A stretch of DNA of 53,488 nt from Butyrivibrio sp. M55 (GTDB lineage Bacteria; Bacillota; Clostridia; Lachnospirales; Lachnospiraceae), in assembly GCF_900116865.1 (NCBI RefSeq), contig NZ_FPCD01000021.1, forward strand, positions 1 through 53,488, given 5' to 3'. The number at the start of each line of letters is the position of its first letter. Position 1 is the first letter of the stretch. The position numbers were made by a program, and so were the translations under genes. The notes under the pieces were generated by a model, which ran no database searches, was not told the origin of the DNA, and saw only the letters and a program-made list of their open reading frames with translations. Shown in pieces: positions 43,199-51,600 of this stretch.

Positions 43199-45871
43199 TT
43201 ACTTTGCCAGCTGTTTAAGTCTTTCTGTAATCTGGTCGTATGTCTGCTGGTACTTCTGCTGTTTCTCTTTTTCCTCTGCGATCTTATCCGCAGGAGCCTT
43301 TGCAAGGAACTTCTCATTGCTGAGCATGTTCTGTGAACGCTTAAGCTCTCCCTCAAGTTTCTTCTGTTCCTTGGTAAGACGCTCTATTTCTGCTGAGATA
43401 TCAACGAGGTCAGAGAAAGGAATATATACGGTAGCTTCCGCAAGTACAACGGAAACCGCATCATCCGCAATGCCGTCCTTATTCTTCTGGCATACGGACT
43501 CTGAAGCATACGCAAGTGATTCAAAGAAAAGCTTACCTGTTGTGAAGATATCAAGCACTTCATCGTTGTCACTTACAACAAATACTTTAGCCTTTCTTGA
43601 AGGAGCAACGTTCATCTGTGTACGAACGTTACGGATTCCTCTTACGGCTTCCTTAATTGTCTCGATAGCCTTCTCATCGGATGCAAAATTCCACTCATCC
43701 TTGTATACCGGCCAGTCTGATATCATGATCGACTCTTCTTCATCCTGAAGTGTACAGAAAATCTCTTCTGTAATGAAAGGCATGTAAGGATGAAGGAGCT
43801 TGAGCGCATTTATAAGCACTGTCTGAAGTGTCCAGAGAGCTGCCTTGTGAGACTCTTTGTCATCCGAATTGTAGAGACGTGGCTTAACCATCTCGATATA
43901 CCAGTCACAGAACTCATCCCAGATAAAGTCATAAACCTTCTGAACCGCAATTCCAAGTTCGAAGTGATCCATGTTATCCGTTACTTCTTTAATGGTATTG
44001 TTGAGCTTAGAAATGATCCATTTATCAACAGGCTCAAGTCCCACAGGTGCAGGCTGATGGATAGCACTCTTTTCGCCATCCTCCATGTTCATCATGATAA
44101 ATCTTGAAGCATTCCAAACCTTATTTGCAAAGTTACGGCTGTTCTCAACTCTCTCATTATAGAAACGCATGTCGTTACCGGGCGCGTTACCTGTGATAAG
44201 TGTGAGTCTGAGCGCATCGGCACCGTAGTTCTCGATAATATCAAGAGGATCGATACCGTTTCCGAGTGACTTACTCATCTTTCTTCCCTGAGAATCTCTT
44301 ACAAGACCGTGGAAAAGAACTGTCTTGAACGGGAATGTTCCCATATTCTCATAACTTGAGAAGATCATTCTGATAACCCAGAAAAAGATAATGTCATAAC
44401 CTGTTACAAGTACGTCTGTAGGGAAGAAGTACTTAAGGTCTTCAGTTTCATTGGGCCATCCGAGTGTCTCAAAAGGCCAGAGAGCTGATGAGAACCATGT
44501 ATCAAGAGTATCGGGATCCTGTGTAAAGTGAGTCTTACCGCACTTAGGGCATACTGTAGGAGCCTCTTTTGATACAACAACTTCTCCGCACTCGTCGCAG
44601 TAGTATGCAGGGATTCTGTGTCCCCACCAGAGCTGTCTTGAGATACACCAGTCACGGATGTTATCTGTCCAGTTGAAATATGTCTTCTCCATTCTCGGAG
44701 GAATAAGCTTGATATCGCCGTCTTTTACAGCCTTAACAGCGGGCTTAATGAGCTCGTCCATCTTAACGAACCACTGTGCCTTAACCATAGGCTCAACTGT
44801 TGTGTGGCAACGGTCGTGTGTTCCTACATTGTGAGAATACTCCTCAATCTTAACAAGAAGTCCCATCTCATCAAGCTCTTTTACAATAGCTTCTCTTGCC
44901 TCATATCTGTCCATTCCGGCAAACTTTCCGCCGTTGGCATTGATAGTGGCATCGTCGTTTAATATATTGATAACTTCAAGGTTATGACGTCTTCCGACTT
45001 CAAAGTCGTTAGGGTCATGAGCGGGTGTGATCTTAACTACACCTGTACCAAATTCCATATCAACATAAGAGTCTTCTACGATAGGAAGCTCTCTGTTTAC
45101 TATAGGAAGAAGTACCTTCTTGCCCTTGAAGCTCTTGTATCTTTCATCATCAGGGTTAACGGCAACAGCTGTATCTCCGAGCATTGTCTCGGGACGTGTT
45201 GTTGCGAACTCGATGAACTCAGTCTTTGAAACAGTTCCGTCTTCATCGATAACAGGATACTTGATGTGCCAAAGATGTCCTGCCTGCTCCTCGTACTCTA
45301 CCTCTGCATCAGAAATAGATGTCTTACAGATAGGGCACCAGTTTACGATACGGCTTCCTTTATATATGTAGCCCTTGTTATACATCTTAACGAAGACTTC
45401 GTTGACAGCGTCATTACAGCCATCATCCATTGTGAAACGCTCTCTGTCCCAGTCACATGAAGAACCAAGCTTTTTGAGCTGGGAAATGATGGTTCCGCCG
45501 TACTCTTTTTTCCACTGCCAAGCTCTCTCAAGGAACTTCTCTCTGCCAAGATCTCTCTTGTCGATTCCCTCAGCCTTGAGCGCATCAATGATCTTAACCT
45601 CTGTCGCAATACTCGCATGGTCGGTTCCCGGCTGCCAAAGTGCATTATATCCCTGCATTCTCTTATAACGAATAAGGATATCCTGCATTGTATTATCAAG
45701 GGCATGTCCCATGTGGAGCTTACCTGTGATATTCGGGGGTGGAATTACGATAGTAAAAGGTGTATTGCTTTTATCCACCTCAGCATGGAAATATTTCTTT
45801 TCCTCCCATTTGGAGTAGAGTCGGCCTTCGATACCCTTGGGATCATAGGTCTTGGCAAGTTCTTTGTTCAT
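43199..45871 (-). CDS. valS: Valyl-tRNA synthetase
   Basis: 890 residues, class I synthetase. PPPNITGKLHMGHALDN carries the HIGH-type motif (HMGH) and GRKMSKSLGN the KMSKS loop; the CP1 editing domain has TTRPETMLGDTAV and the C-terminal about 70 residues form the ValRS coiled-coil arm. A zinc-ribbon-like CDECG...CPKCG pair is near residue 420. It is the first gene behind a T-box leader. Confidence 0.98.
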   Translation of the reverse strand: MNKELAKTYDPKGIEGRLYSKWEEKKYFHAEVDKSNTPFTIVIPPPNITGKLHMGHALDNTMQDILIRYKRMQGYNALWQPGTDHASIATEVKIIDALKAEGIDKRDLGREKFLERAWQWKKEYGGTIISQLKKLGSSCDWDRERFTMDDGCNDAVNEVFVKMYNKGYIYKGSRIVNWCPICKTSISDAEVEYEEQAGHLWHIKYPVIDEDGTVSKTEFIEFATTRPETMLGDTAVAVNPDDERYKSFKGKKVLLPIVNRELPIVEDSYVDMEFGTGVVKITPAHDPNDFEVGRRHNLEVINILNDDATINANGGKFAGMDRYEAREAIVKELDEMGLLVKIEEYSHNVGTHDRCHTTVEPMVKAQWFVKMDELIKPAVKAVKDGDIKLIPPRMEKTYFNWTDNIRDWCISRQLWWGHRIPAYYCDECGEVVVSKEAPTVCPKCGKTHFTQDPDTLDTWFSSALWPFETLGWPNETEDLKYFFPTDVLVTGYDIIFFWVIRMIFSSYENMGTFPFKTVLFHGLVRDSQGRKMSKSLGNGIDPLDIIENYGADALRLTLITGNAPGNDMRFYNERVENSRNFANKVWNASRFIMMNMEDGEKSAIHQPAPVGLEPVDKWIISKLNNTIKEVTDNMDHFELGIAVQKVYDFIWDEFCDWYIEMVKPRLYNSDDKESHKAALWTLQTVLINALKLLHPYMPFITEEIFCTLQDEEESIMISDWPVYKDEWNFASDEKAIETIKEAVRGIRNVRTQMNVAPSRKAKVFVVSDNDEVLDIFTTGKLFFESLAYASESVCQKNKDGIADDAVSVVLAEATVYIPFSDLVDISAEIERLTKEQKKLEGELKRSQNMLSNEKFLAKAPADKIAEEKEKQQKYQQTYDQITERLKQLAK

Positions 45872-45889
45872 AGTCTTCTCCTTCTTCTA

Positions 45890-46203
45890 AAAATATAAAA
45901 GTCCCTAACAGAATTAATCTGTTAAGGACGTCAATAACGTGGTACCACCTTAATTCACAGAAGATCATACAGACTCTTCTGCCTCATTTCGCATCATTCA
46001 ATGCCACATCTTTTAACGCAGATGACGCGGGAACACTTTTGGAAACAATTTACTCTGTTTCCTTTCTTGGTGTCCGGTTCAGAAGCTACCTTCCACACAC
46101 TGCAAGCCTGTATCCTCTCAGCGCGATTTCATCGCAGATACATTCTCTTTAGACCGCAAGTTGTATGTACTCCTCTTCCTCACAACCTTTGAATTATTGT
46201 TTG
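45890..46203 (-). promoter_or_regulatory. Valine T-box riboswitch with terminator, controlling valS
   Basis: Minus strand. The T-box AAGGUGGUACCACG lies near 45952-45939 and is followed by the hairpin GTCCTTAACAG/CTGTTAGGGAC (45929-45901) and a T-rich run. Stem I shows AAAGAGAAUGU and the distal GCUGAGAGGAUACA features near 46150-46110. A GUA triplet (Val codon) at 46089-46087 in GGAAGGUAGCUUC is the best candidate specifier. Uncharged tRNA-Val should prevent termination. Confidence 0.9.
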
Positions 46204-46209
46204 ATTTTT

Positions 46210-46238
46210 AGCTTATCAAACAAGGTATGGCTTGTCAA
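46210..46238 (-). promoter_or_regulatory. Promoter of valS
   Basis: Minus strand: consensus -35 TTGACA (46238-46233), 17-bp spacer, -10 TAAGCT (46215-46210), placing the start of the T-box leader near 46203. Confidence 0.7.
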
Positions 46239-46290
46239 CATTGCTTGAAGAGTTGGGAGTATGATTTTAAAAAAGGATAATTTGCAGAAT

Positions 46291-46330
46291 AAAAGCGTGA
46301 AGGAGCTATCCTAGGTTCTTTCACGCTTTA
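46291..46330 (-). terminator. Terminator of the beta-propeller lipoprotein gene
   Basis: AAAGCGTGAA and TTCACGCTTT pair around about 20 bases; on the minus strand TTTTATT follows. It starts 30 bases after the lipoprotein stop and separates the Rhs locus from valS. Confidence 0.75.
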
Positions 46331-46359
46331 TTGAAAAAATCTATAATTGATAAATAGCT

Positions 46360-47235
46360 TTACCAATCAACACCAGTTATTATCTCATTCTTTCTTGTTT
46401 TATAAATAGATTTATCTTTTTCATCGTCTATTGAATATATATGTATAACCGTCTGAGATATCTGCCCAAACCAATCCTTTTTATATTTTAAATACACAAA
46501 TGATTTATCATCTGGTGAAATTTTTATTGTTGGTGAAAAGTCCTTTACTGAAAGCAATTCTTTCTCCGAATTATTCCTTAAATCATATATAGAAACCATA
46601 TGATCATGTCGTTCACAGATAACATAATCCCCTTCAGAAGAAATATCAAAATAATTAATATTATCTTTTATCTTTGTATCCTCTTTAGTTTCAACATTGT
46701 ATGATTTCAAGCACAACGATTCAATATAATATATACACTTCTCATCCTTAGTGATTGAAAAATTAAAATTCTCGTGATATCCCTCTGTTACCAATATTAC
46801 CGTTTCATTATTTGTCATTAAATCAAACTTATAAATAGCAGTTTTTTCTTCTTCACCTTCTAAAAAAACATCTGCATAATACACAGCCGTCTTATCCGCA
46901 TTCACTTGAACCGTCTGTTCACCAATATATATTTTCAGCTCATTCAACTTATTAATACTATTCTTTAAAGCATCATATATAGCCAGATAATATGCACCGT
47001 TTTCGTCCTTCAAAATCCCAATATACTGTTTATTTCCAATAGATGAGTGATTTGAAAAACGTCCATGATACGCTATGTCATTTTCCCTATCGCAGAAAAA
47101 ATGCTGCTCTTTTTTATCTTTCAACGTATATCCGCACCACGACATGCCATCTGTTTTCCCCTCGTCAATTCTCATACAAGAAATCACTCCGCACATTACA
47201 AATACTGATAACGCAAGTACAATTATTTTTTTCAT
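46360..47235 (-). CDS. Lipoprotein with beta-propeller-like repeats, candidate immunity protein of the displaced Rhs tip
   Basis: 291 residues. The signal peptide ends at VISC (C20), a lipobox variant, so the protein should sit on the outer face of the membrane. The mature part shows repeated strands of the TolB/WD type (KDEKCIYYIESL, SSEGDYVICERHDHMVSIYDL, SPDDKSFVYLKYKKDW). It lies 50 bases after the displaced Rhs tip gene, where the cognate immunity gene is expected. If so, the toxin acts outside the cytoplasm. The region is clearly more AT-rich than valS. The immunity role is inferred from position only. Confidence 0.55.
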   Translation of the reverse strand: MKKIIVLALSVFVMCGVISCMRIDEGKTDGMSWCGYTLKDKKEQHFFCDRENDIAYHGRFSNHSSIGNKQYIGILKDENGAYYLAIYDALKNSINKLNELKIYIGEQTVQVNADKTAVYYADVFLEGEEEKTAIYKFDLMTNNETVILVTEGYHENFNFSITKDEKCIYYIESLCLKSYNVETKEDTKIKDNINYFDISSEGDYVICERHDHMVSIYDLRNNSEKELLSVKDFSPTIKISPDDKSFVYLKYKKDWFGQISQTVIHIYSIDDEKDKSIYKTRKNEIITGVDW

Positions 47236-47285
47236 TACTTATGTCTAATCTCCCTATTAAAAAATGCAATAACATAGTAAAAGAA

Positions 47286-49058
47286 TTATCCACATTCGTT
47301 CGCGTACGCATCTTCTAAATCCGTCATAAAGCCATAGTACCATCCTGGGTGTTCGCCTCTTTTTATCGAATCAACTATCCTGTTATAAGTTACATTTGGC
47401 GCTGTTCCAAACCAATCAAATTTATTTGGTGCAAAATCTAAATTTGCAGCCGCCAATATTGTTTGGACACATTGATTACAATTATTGGCCAAAACATGAT
47501 ACGCAACCTTATCATTCTGATATTTTGCTCTTTGCTTCATTGCTTCTGCATACATTAGTTCTCCTTGCTCATTATTTATTGGAATATATACAAAATTAGT
47601 ATATGGATCGTTTACATTTCCGCTTCGGTTATTATATGTATCGTGAATTATATAATTATCATTTACAAGAGTCTCATATGACATCGACTTTTGGTTGCCA
47701 TTGTCATCTATTGTAGTTCCTAACCATCCACTAATCAATCCGTTAGGAGTCGGATCAACTCCACCTCCTATAGAAAACACATCACATTGTCCATCTTCTT
47801 TTACTAAAGCAATCGCAGCATGTCCCTGCCAAACTGCTCCATCGCCGCTTAACAAATATACCGCCCCAACATAATCAGATTCAGCTTTTGGAGTTCCTGC
47901 CATATTTGTAGTTCCCGCCAAACATCCCGATGAAATATTGGTATTGTTACTAGCATAAGAATTAAATCCAATCTCCTCCCATCTATTATAATTCTTTTTC
48001 TTATCATCTACCCAATTATTAAACTTCTGCGTAGTTTTTGCCGCCCAATTAGGCAAATTACCATTGCTATCAACTACACCAACCGGATTGCCCCAGCAAT
48101 AGCCATAATGATTGATTGTAAACGGACTATCCTTGAATCCCTTTACTTTATCTTCAGACTGAAATCTTCCATTATCAGCACTATAGTATCTTGCCTGCGC
48201 AAACTTAAGTCCTGATACTTCATCTTCCTGATAGCCGGTGAATGCGAATGGCTGGATTATGTTGCCCTGCTTAGTGTATCCGTGTTTCTTCTGTTTTCCT
48301 GTAAACGGATCTATGTTTCTTCCAAAATCATCAAAGGCATATGAACTTACAGCCACCCCGTCTGTACCTGTCATGTACATAGGCGAGCCCAGTTCATCCT
48401 GAAGGTAATAGTAGTTGTTTCCGCTCTTTGACATTGAGATTACGTTATTATCGTAAACAAAACTCTCTGTCTCTCCATTTACTGTTCTTTCAAGAAGGTT
48501 ATAGTAATCCTTTGAAAGATCGCAGAGGTACTCGATTTTCTCTTCAGGTCTTATGGATGCTACCCTGAATCCAAGTCCGTTATAATGGTTTTCAAGTTCT
48601 CCCTTGTCCTTATCAACTACCTTTGAGAGCATATTCGTAGCATCAAAAGTAAAGGTCTTCTGTAAGAGACCGTCTATGAACTCTTTTGTCTGGTTGCCAC
48701 GCTTATCGTAATCGTAGGTCTTGAGGATTGCCTGAGAGTTATTAAGTTCCTTAGCTTCTACAAGTCTATCAAGGACATCGTATGTGTAAGATGTCTTTGT
48801 ATCAGTTTCAGACATGCTTGTTCTGTTACCGAACGCATCGTATTCGTAATACGCTTTTGTTATTCCGTCGTGCGTTGTCTTTGTAAGACGTCCGATAGCA
48901 TCATAGCTGTATTCATATCTTCCGGATACCTTATCAAGGCCGCGTCTGTTTCTATCGATACCAGTGATAAGGCCAGAATTATCATATGAATAGAAATACT
49001 TATCAAGTACGCCCTGCTTATCGGTACTTGTCATACTTTCAAGATTTCCACCGGGCAT
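47286..49058 (-). CDS. Displaced Rhs/YD-repeat tip with NlpC/P60-like C-terminal toxin domain
   Basis: 590 residues from the first ATG after an in-frame TAG at 49073. Residues 1-330 are Rhs core repeats ending in the hallmark segment ARYYSADNGRFQSEDKV and NHYGYCWGNPVGVVDSNG. Residues about 335-590 form a different tip with GHAAIAL (H413) and, over 100 residues later, NNCNQCV (C527), the His-then-Cys order of permuted NlpC/P60-like thiol hydrolases. It has no good ribosome site and no N-terminal export region, so it is probably a silent cassette. The core is very close to the resident Rhs at 51588-53488. Confidence 0.75.
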   Translation of the reverse strand: MPGGNLESMTSTDKQGVLDKYFYSYDNSGLITGIDRNRRGLDKVSGRYEYSYDAIGRLTKTTHDGITKAYYEYDAFGNRTSMSETDTKTSYTYDVLDRLVEAKELNNSQAILKTYDYDKRGNQTKEFIDGLLQKTFTFDATNMLSKVVDKDKGELENHYNGLGFRVASIRPEEKIEYLCDLSKDYYNLLERTVNGETESFVYDNNVISMSKSGNNYYYLQDELGSPMYMTGTDGVAVSSYAFDDFGRNIDPFTGKQKKHGYTKQGNIIQPFAFTGYQEDEVSGLKFAQARYYSADNGRFQSEDKVKGFKDSPFTINHYGYCWGNPVGVVDSNGNLPNWAAKTTQKFNNWVDDKKKNYNRWEEIGFNSYASNNTNISSGCLAGTTNMAGTPKAESDYVGAVYLLSGDGAVWQGHAAIALVKEDGQCDVFSIGGGVDPTPNGLISGWLGTTIDDNGNQKSMSYETLVNDNYIIHDTYNNRSGNVNDPYTNFVYIPINNEQGELMYAEAMKQRAKYQNDKVAYHVLANNCNQCVQTILAAANLDFAPNKFDWFGTAPNVTYNRIVDSIKRGEHPGWYYGFMTDLEDAYANECG

Positions 49059-49070
49059 GTATGTATAAGC

Positions 49071-49433
49071 CTAGCTTACACCATTAGCAAAATTTTTGCT
49101 TACAAGTCGGCCTATCTCATCGTAAACATAGGTTGTCTCTTCGCCATTTCCGATTACGCTACTGAGCTGAAGCTTATCGTCGTAATTATAAGAAACTACT
49201 TTTCCATCAGGATATGTAAGTTTTGTTCTCTCACCTGTAGCACCATACTCATAAGCTACAGTCCTGTTCTTAAAGTCTGCTACCTTTGTAAGTCTGCCAA
49301 GGATATCATTCTCAAGGATTGTCTTTCCGTACCAGTCATTTATCTGACTTAACTGGTTAAGCTCGTTATATGAGAATGCAACACTTCTTCCGTCAGCATA
49401 TCCTACATTTGTTACTACGCCGGCATTGTTGTA
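49071..49433 (-). pseudogene. 5' remnant of the displaced Rhs tip, bounded by stop codons
   Basis: In the same frame as 47286-49058 the minus strand encodes Rhs repeats (YNELNQLSQINDWYGKTILE, AYEYGATGERTKL) aligning with the resident Rhs around 52800-52450. It is closed by TAG at 49073-49071, where the resident copy has CAG (52451-52449), and homology stops at a TAA at 49436-49434. No start codon is present. So this cassette has lost its 5' part and has acquired a nonsense mutation. Confidence 0.8.
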
Positions 49434-49507
49434 TTACTGTTGATGGCGAATATATTATAAAGTTCTGATAATCGAGTAGAATACGATTAATCTTTCTACT
49501 TGTCTAT

Positions 49508-49589
49508 GAGCCGCTGACATAATTCATATCAGCGGCTCTGCAATAGAGAAATACCCAGACAGCTTCGCTATATGCTGGAAGTTGTCTGG
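49508..49589. other. Two adjacent hairpins at the boundary of the displaced Rhs cassette
   Basis: GAGCCGCTGA (49508-49517) pairs perfectly with TCAGCGGCTC (49529-49538), and CCAGACA (49555-49561) with TGTCTGG (49583-49589). Neither is followed by a proper T run on either strand. They lie between the end of Rhs homology and the small membrane gene at 49608, and may be weak terminators or remnants of recombination or a lost mobile element. Confidence 0.45.
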
Positions 49590-49607
49590 AAAATTCATCT
49601 TATTTGA

Positions 49608-50024
49608 TTATCCTTCGATCACAATACCATTTCTCTTTAGTTCATCATACAAAGCACTCATATCCTCAAATATAGCAATTTGTATAGGCACTTCCCTGTC
49701 TCTTGTCACAACAACAAATTTACCATCCATAAAAAAGCACTTACTAATATCACTATACTTAATTGTCTTGAAATATAATCCGGCATGTATCACAAACTTG
49801 CTCTCTTTAACCACTATCGAACTCTTAATAATCAAATTCAGAAAAAATCCCATAGCTGCTACTACTGAAAGAAATGTAACGACATTTATTATAGCTTCAA
49901 AAATGTTTTCTCCTGCAAGAGCTCTGAATAATCTTGGTGAACATGCCGCTGCGGAAGCAAACATTGCAACCATTATTCTATTAAGATTGCCATTTTTGCA
50001 GCCTTTAATTTTAATTTTTTCCAT
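49608..50024 (-). CDS. Small two-TM protein with PH-like domain, candidate immunity gene
   Basis: 138 residues from the ATG at 50024 (GAGGA about 11 bases upstream; a TTG at 50045 is less likely). A basic N-terminus is followed by two hydrophobic segments (about 20-40 and 48-70) and a C-terminal domain of strands with an alternating pattern (VVKESKFVIHAGLYFKTIKY, MDGKFVVVTRDREVPIQI), like bacterial PH-type domains. It shares this architecture with the gene before it. Both follow the resident Rhs tip, so one or both probably protect against it. Function inferred from position. Confidence 0.5.
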   Translation of the reverse strand: MEKIKIKGCKNGNLNRIMVAMFASAAACSPRLFRALAGENIFEAIINVVTFLSVVAAMGFFLNLIIKSSIVVKESKFVIHAGLYFKTIKYSDISKCFFMDGKFVVVTRDREVPIQIAIFEDMSALYDELKRNGIVIEG

Positions 50025-50087
50025 TATGTCTTCAATCCTCTTCAAAAAATGTTATATTCATTGCCCTATAACTCACTATATTTCCAC

Positions 50088-50576
50088 TCAAATATCATCA
50101 ACACGTTGAAGTTTTTTTCTTTCAGTCAGATATCTACACCAAGTATTATAATTTTCCCACCCCTCATTCGGATGCTCAAGCAATTTTATCTTTTTACCAC
50201 GATAATATATTACTGTTTGCTGAAATCTTGATCCTTTAACAACGCGGTAAAACTGCTCGACCTTGTCAAGCTCATACACATTAAATGTATATTTTTCCTT
50301 GTTTAAAACCCTAATTGATATATTGTCATCGTTAATAATAATACGTGTCGATCCAAGTGCTAATAGAAATATAATTATTGCAACTATAACAGGTGTAAAT
50401 CCAAAAACAAATATAAGAATCATCTCAATAACATATGATGTATCGTGTATAATAATGCTTTCTTTGATATTCTTAATGCCTTCTTGGTATATTATTGCCG
50501 CTAAAAATAGTACTGCTCCAATAAGAACGTAACCTAGTTTTATAAATTTAGGTTTCAAAATTATATTTGTGCTCAT
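50088..50576 (-). CDS. Two-TM protein with PH-like domain, candidate immunity gene of the resident Rhs tip
   Basis: 162 residues from the ATG at 50576, one base after the toxin stop (TAG-T-ATG), which suggests termination-reinitiation; ATG codons at 50585 and 50606 are alternatives and AGGAG lies between them. Two TM helices (about 15-35 and 52-76) are followed by a strand-rich domain (STRIIINDDNISIRVLNKEK, TVIYYRGKKIKLLEHP). First gene after the toxin tip and so the prime immunity candidate. Membrane location would suit a toxin acting in or at the membrane, as the tip's hydrophobic region suggests. Confidence 0.55.
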   Translation of the reverse strand: MSTNIILKPKFIKLGYVLIGAVLFLAAIIYQEGIKNIKESIIIHDTSYVIEMILIFVFGFTPVIVAIIIFLLALGSTRIIINDDNISIRVLNKEKYTFNVYELDKVEQFYRVVKGSRFQQTVIYYRGKKIKLLEHPNEGWENYNTWCRYLTERKKLQRVDDI

Positions 50577-50577
50577 A

Positions 50578-51600
50578 CTATGCATCACTCTCCTGATTTT
50601 TTTCAACCTGAATAGACAAATACTTCATTCCTTGGCCAATTGGCCCATCTTTCAAAAGATTTCTTGCATCAAGATGTCTTGATATCTTGAGTTCTGCTTC
50701 AAGCGCTAATATTCGTCTTTTCTTTAGTTTAGCCAATTTTCTTTCTACTTTTTCATTACTTCCGCCGCACTCTTCCAAAAACCTCGTATACTTACTGATT
50801 CCTTCATCAATTTCCGATAATGAAAGTCTTGTTTTTTCATCAGTGTATGTTCCCATTTTCTTGCTAACTTCTTTTTTTACTTTAGATGTATCCAAAACAT
50901 CCCAATCATGCCTATGCGTTAAAGCAGCAATTGCTGTATTAACCGCAAAATCGCCCATAGTCTCCGAAAGTGATATTTCTTCTTTATTCACTATTTTACT
51001 AAAAATACTACCTACCGTATCTACTCCCCCCTCTATAGCTCCGGATACCAAACATCCTAACGGTTTCGCCATTTTACTAACAAATCTGACACCGCTACCT
51101 GATACAGTTTTAACGACAGCCTTACCCAATTCTGAAATATAACCGCTTGCAAGCCCTGTTATCAAGCCAGTTACTGCAGATACAGCAATTGATGTTTTAT
51201 CAATTGTTTTATTTGCTTCCGCAAATGTTGTAGCATTTGAGGTTAATAATTGCATACCATAATCAGTCCCTGCTCCTACAGTAGCTCCAACAGCACCAGA
51301 TATTGTAGTAGCAACTAGGGGGCCTCCCACACCAGCAGTAGCAAATGTAACTGCCGCGCCTAACAGAATTGCACCACCAATAACTGCAGCCCCCACAACT
51401 TTCGGATGATTATTAAGCCATTCTACAGGATTAGGAAATCGTCCGTTTAAATCGGAATAGTCTATTGGATTATTCCAACAATACTCATAATGATTCTGAG
51501 TTTCAGGTACTAATAGTAATCCTTCAATCTGGTCTTCCCCAACAAATCGTCCATTATCAGTACTGTAGTATCTTGCCTGTGCAAATTTTAATCCTGATAG
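50578..51600 (-). CDS. C-terminal toxin tip of the resident Rhs protein, out of frame with its core
   Basis: An open frame of about 340 codons beginning at the frameshift point. Its first residues complete the Rhs core (GLKFAQARYYSTDNGRF, then HYEYCWNNPIDYSDLNGRF), so it belongs to the gene at 51588-53488. The tip starts near 51420, has a long glycine/alanine-rich hydrophobic region (GAAVIGGAILLGAAVTF, SAVTGLITGLASGYI) and a charged helical C-terminus of about 110 residues. I recognise no catalytic motif. GTG at 51396 could start an isolated tip but has no clear ribosome site. Two small membrane genes follow. Confidence 0.7.
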   Translation of the reverse strand, partial: LSGLKFAQARYYSTDNGRFVGEDQIEGLLLVPETQNHYEYCWNNPIDYSDLNGRFPNPVEWLNNHPKVVGAAVIGGAILLGAAVTFATAGVGGPLVATTISGAVGATVGAGTDYGMQLLTSNATTFAEANKTIDKTSIAVSAVTGLITGLASGYISELGKAVVKTVSGSGVRFVSKMAKPLGCLVSGAIEGGVDTVGSIFSKIVNKEEISLSETMGDFAVNTAIAALTHRHDWDVLDTSKVKKEVSKKMGTYTDEKTRLSLSEIDEGISKYTRFLEECGGSNEKVERKLAKLKKRRILALEAELKISRHLDARNLLKDGPIGQGMKYLSIQVEKNQESDA

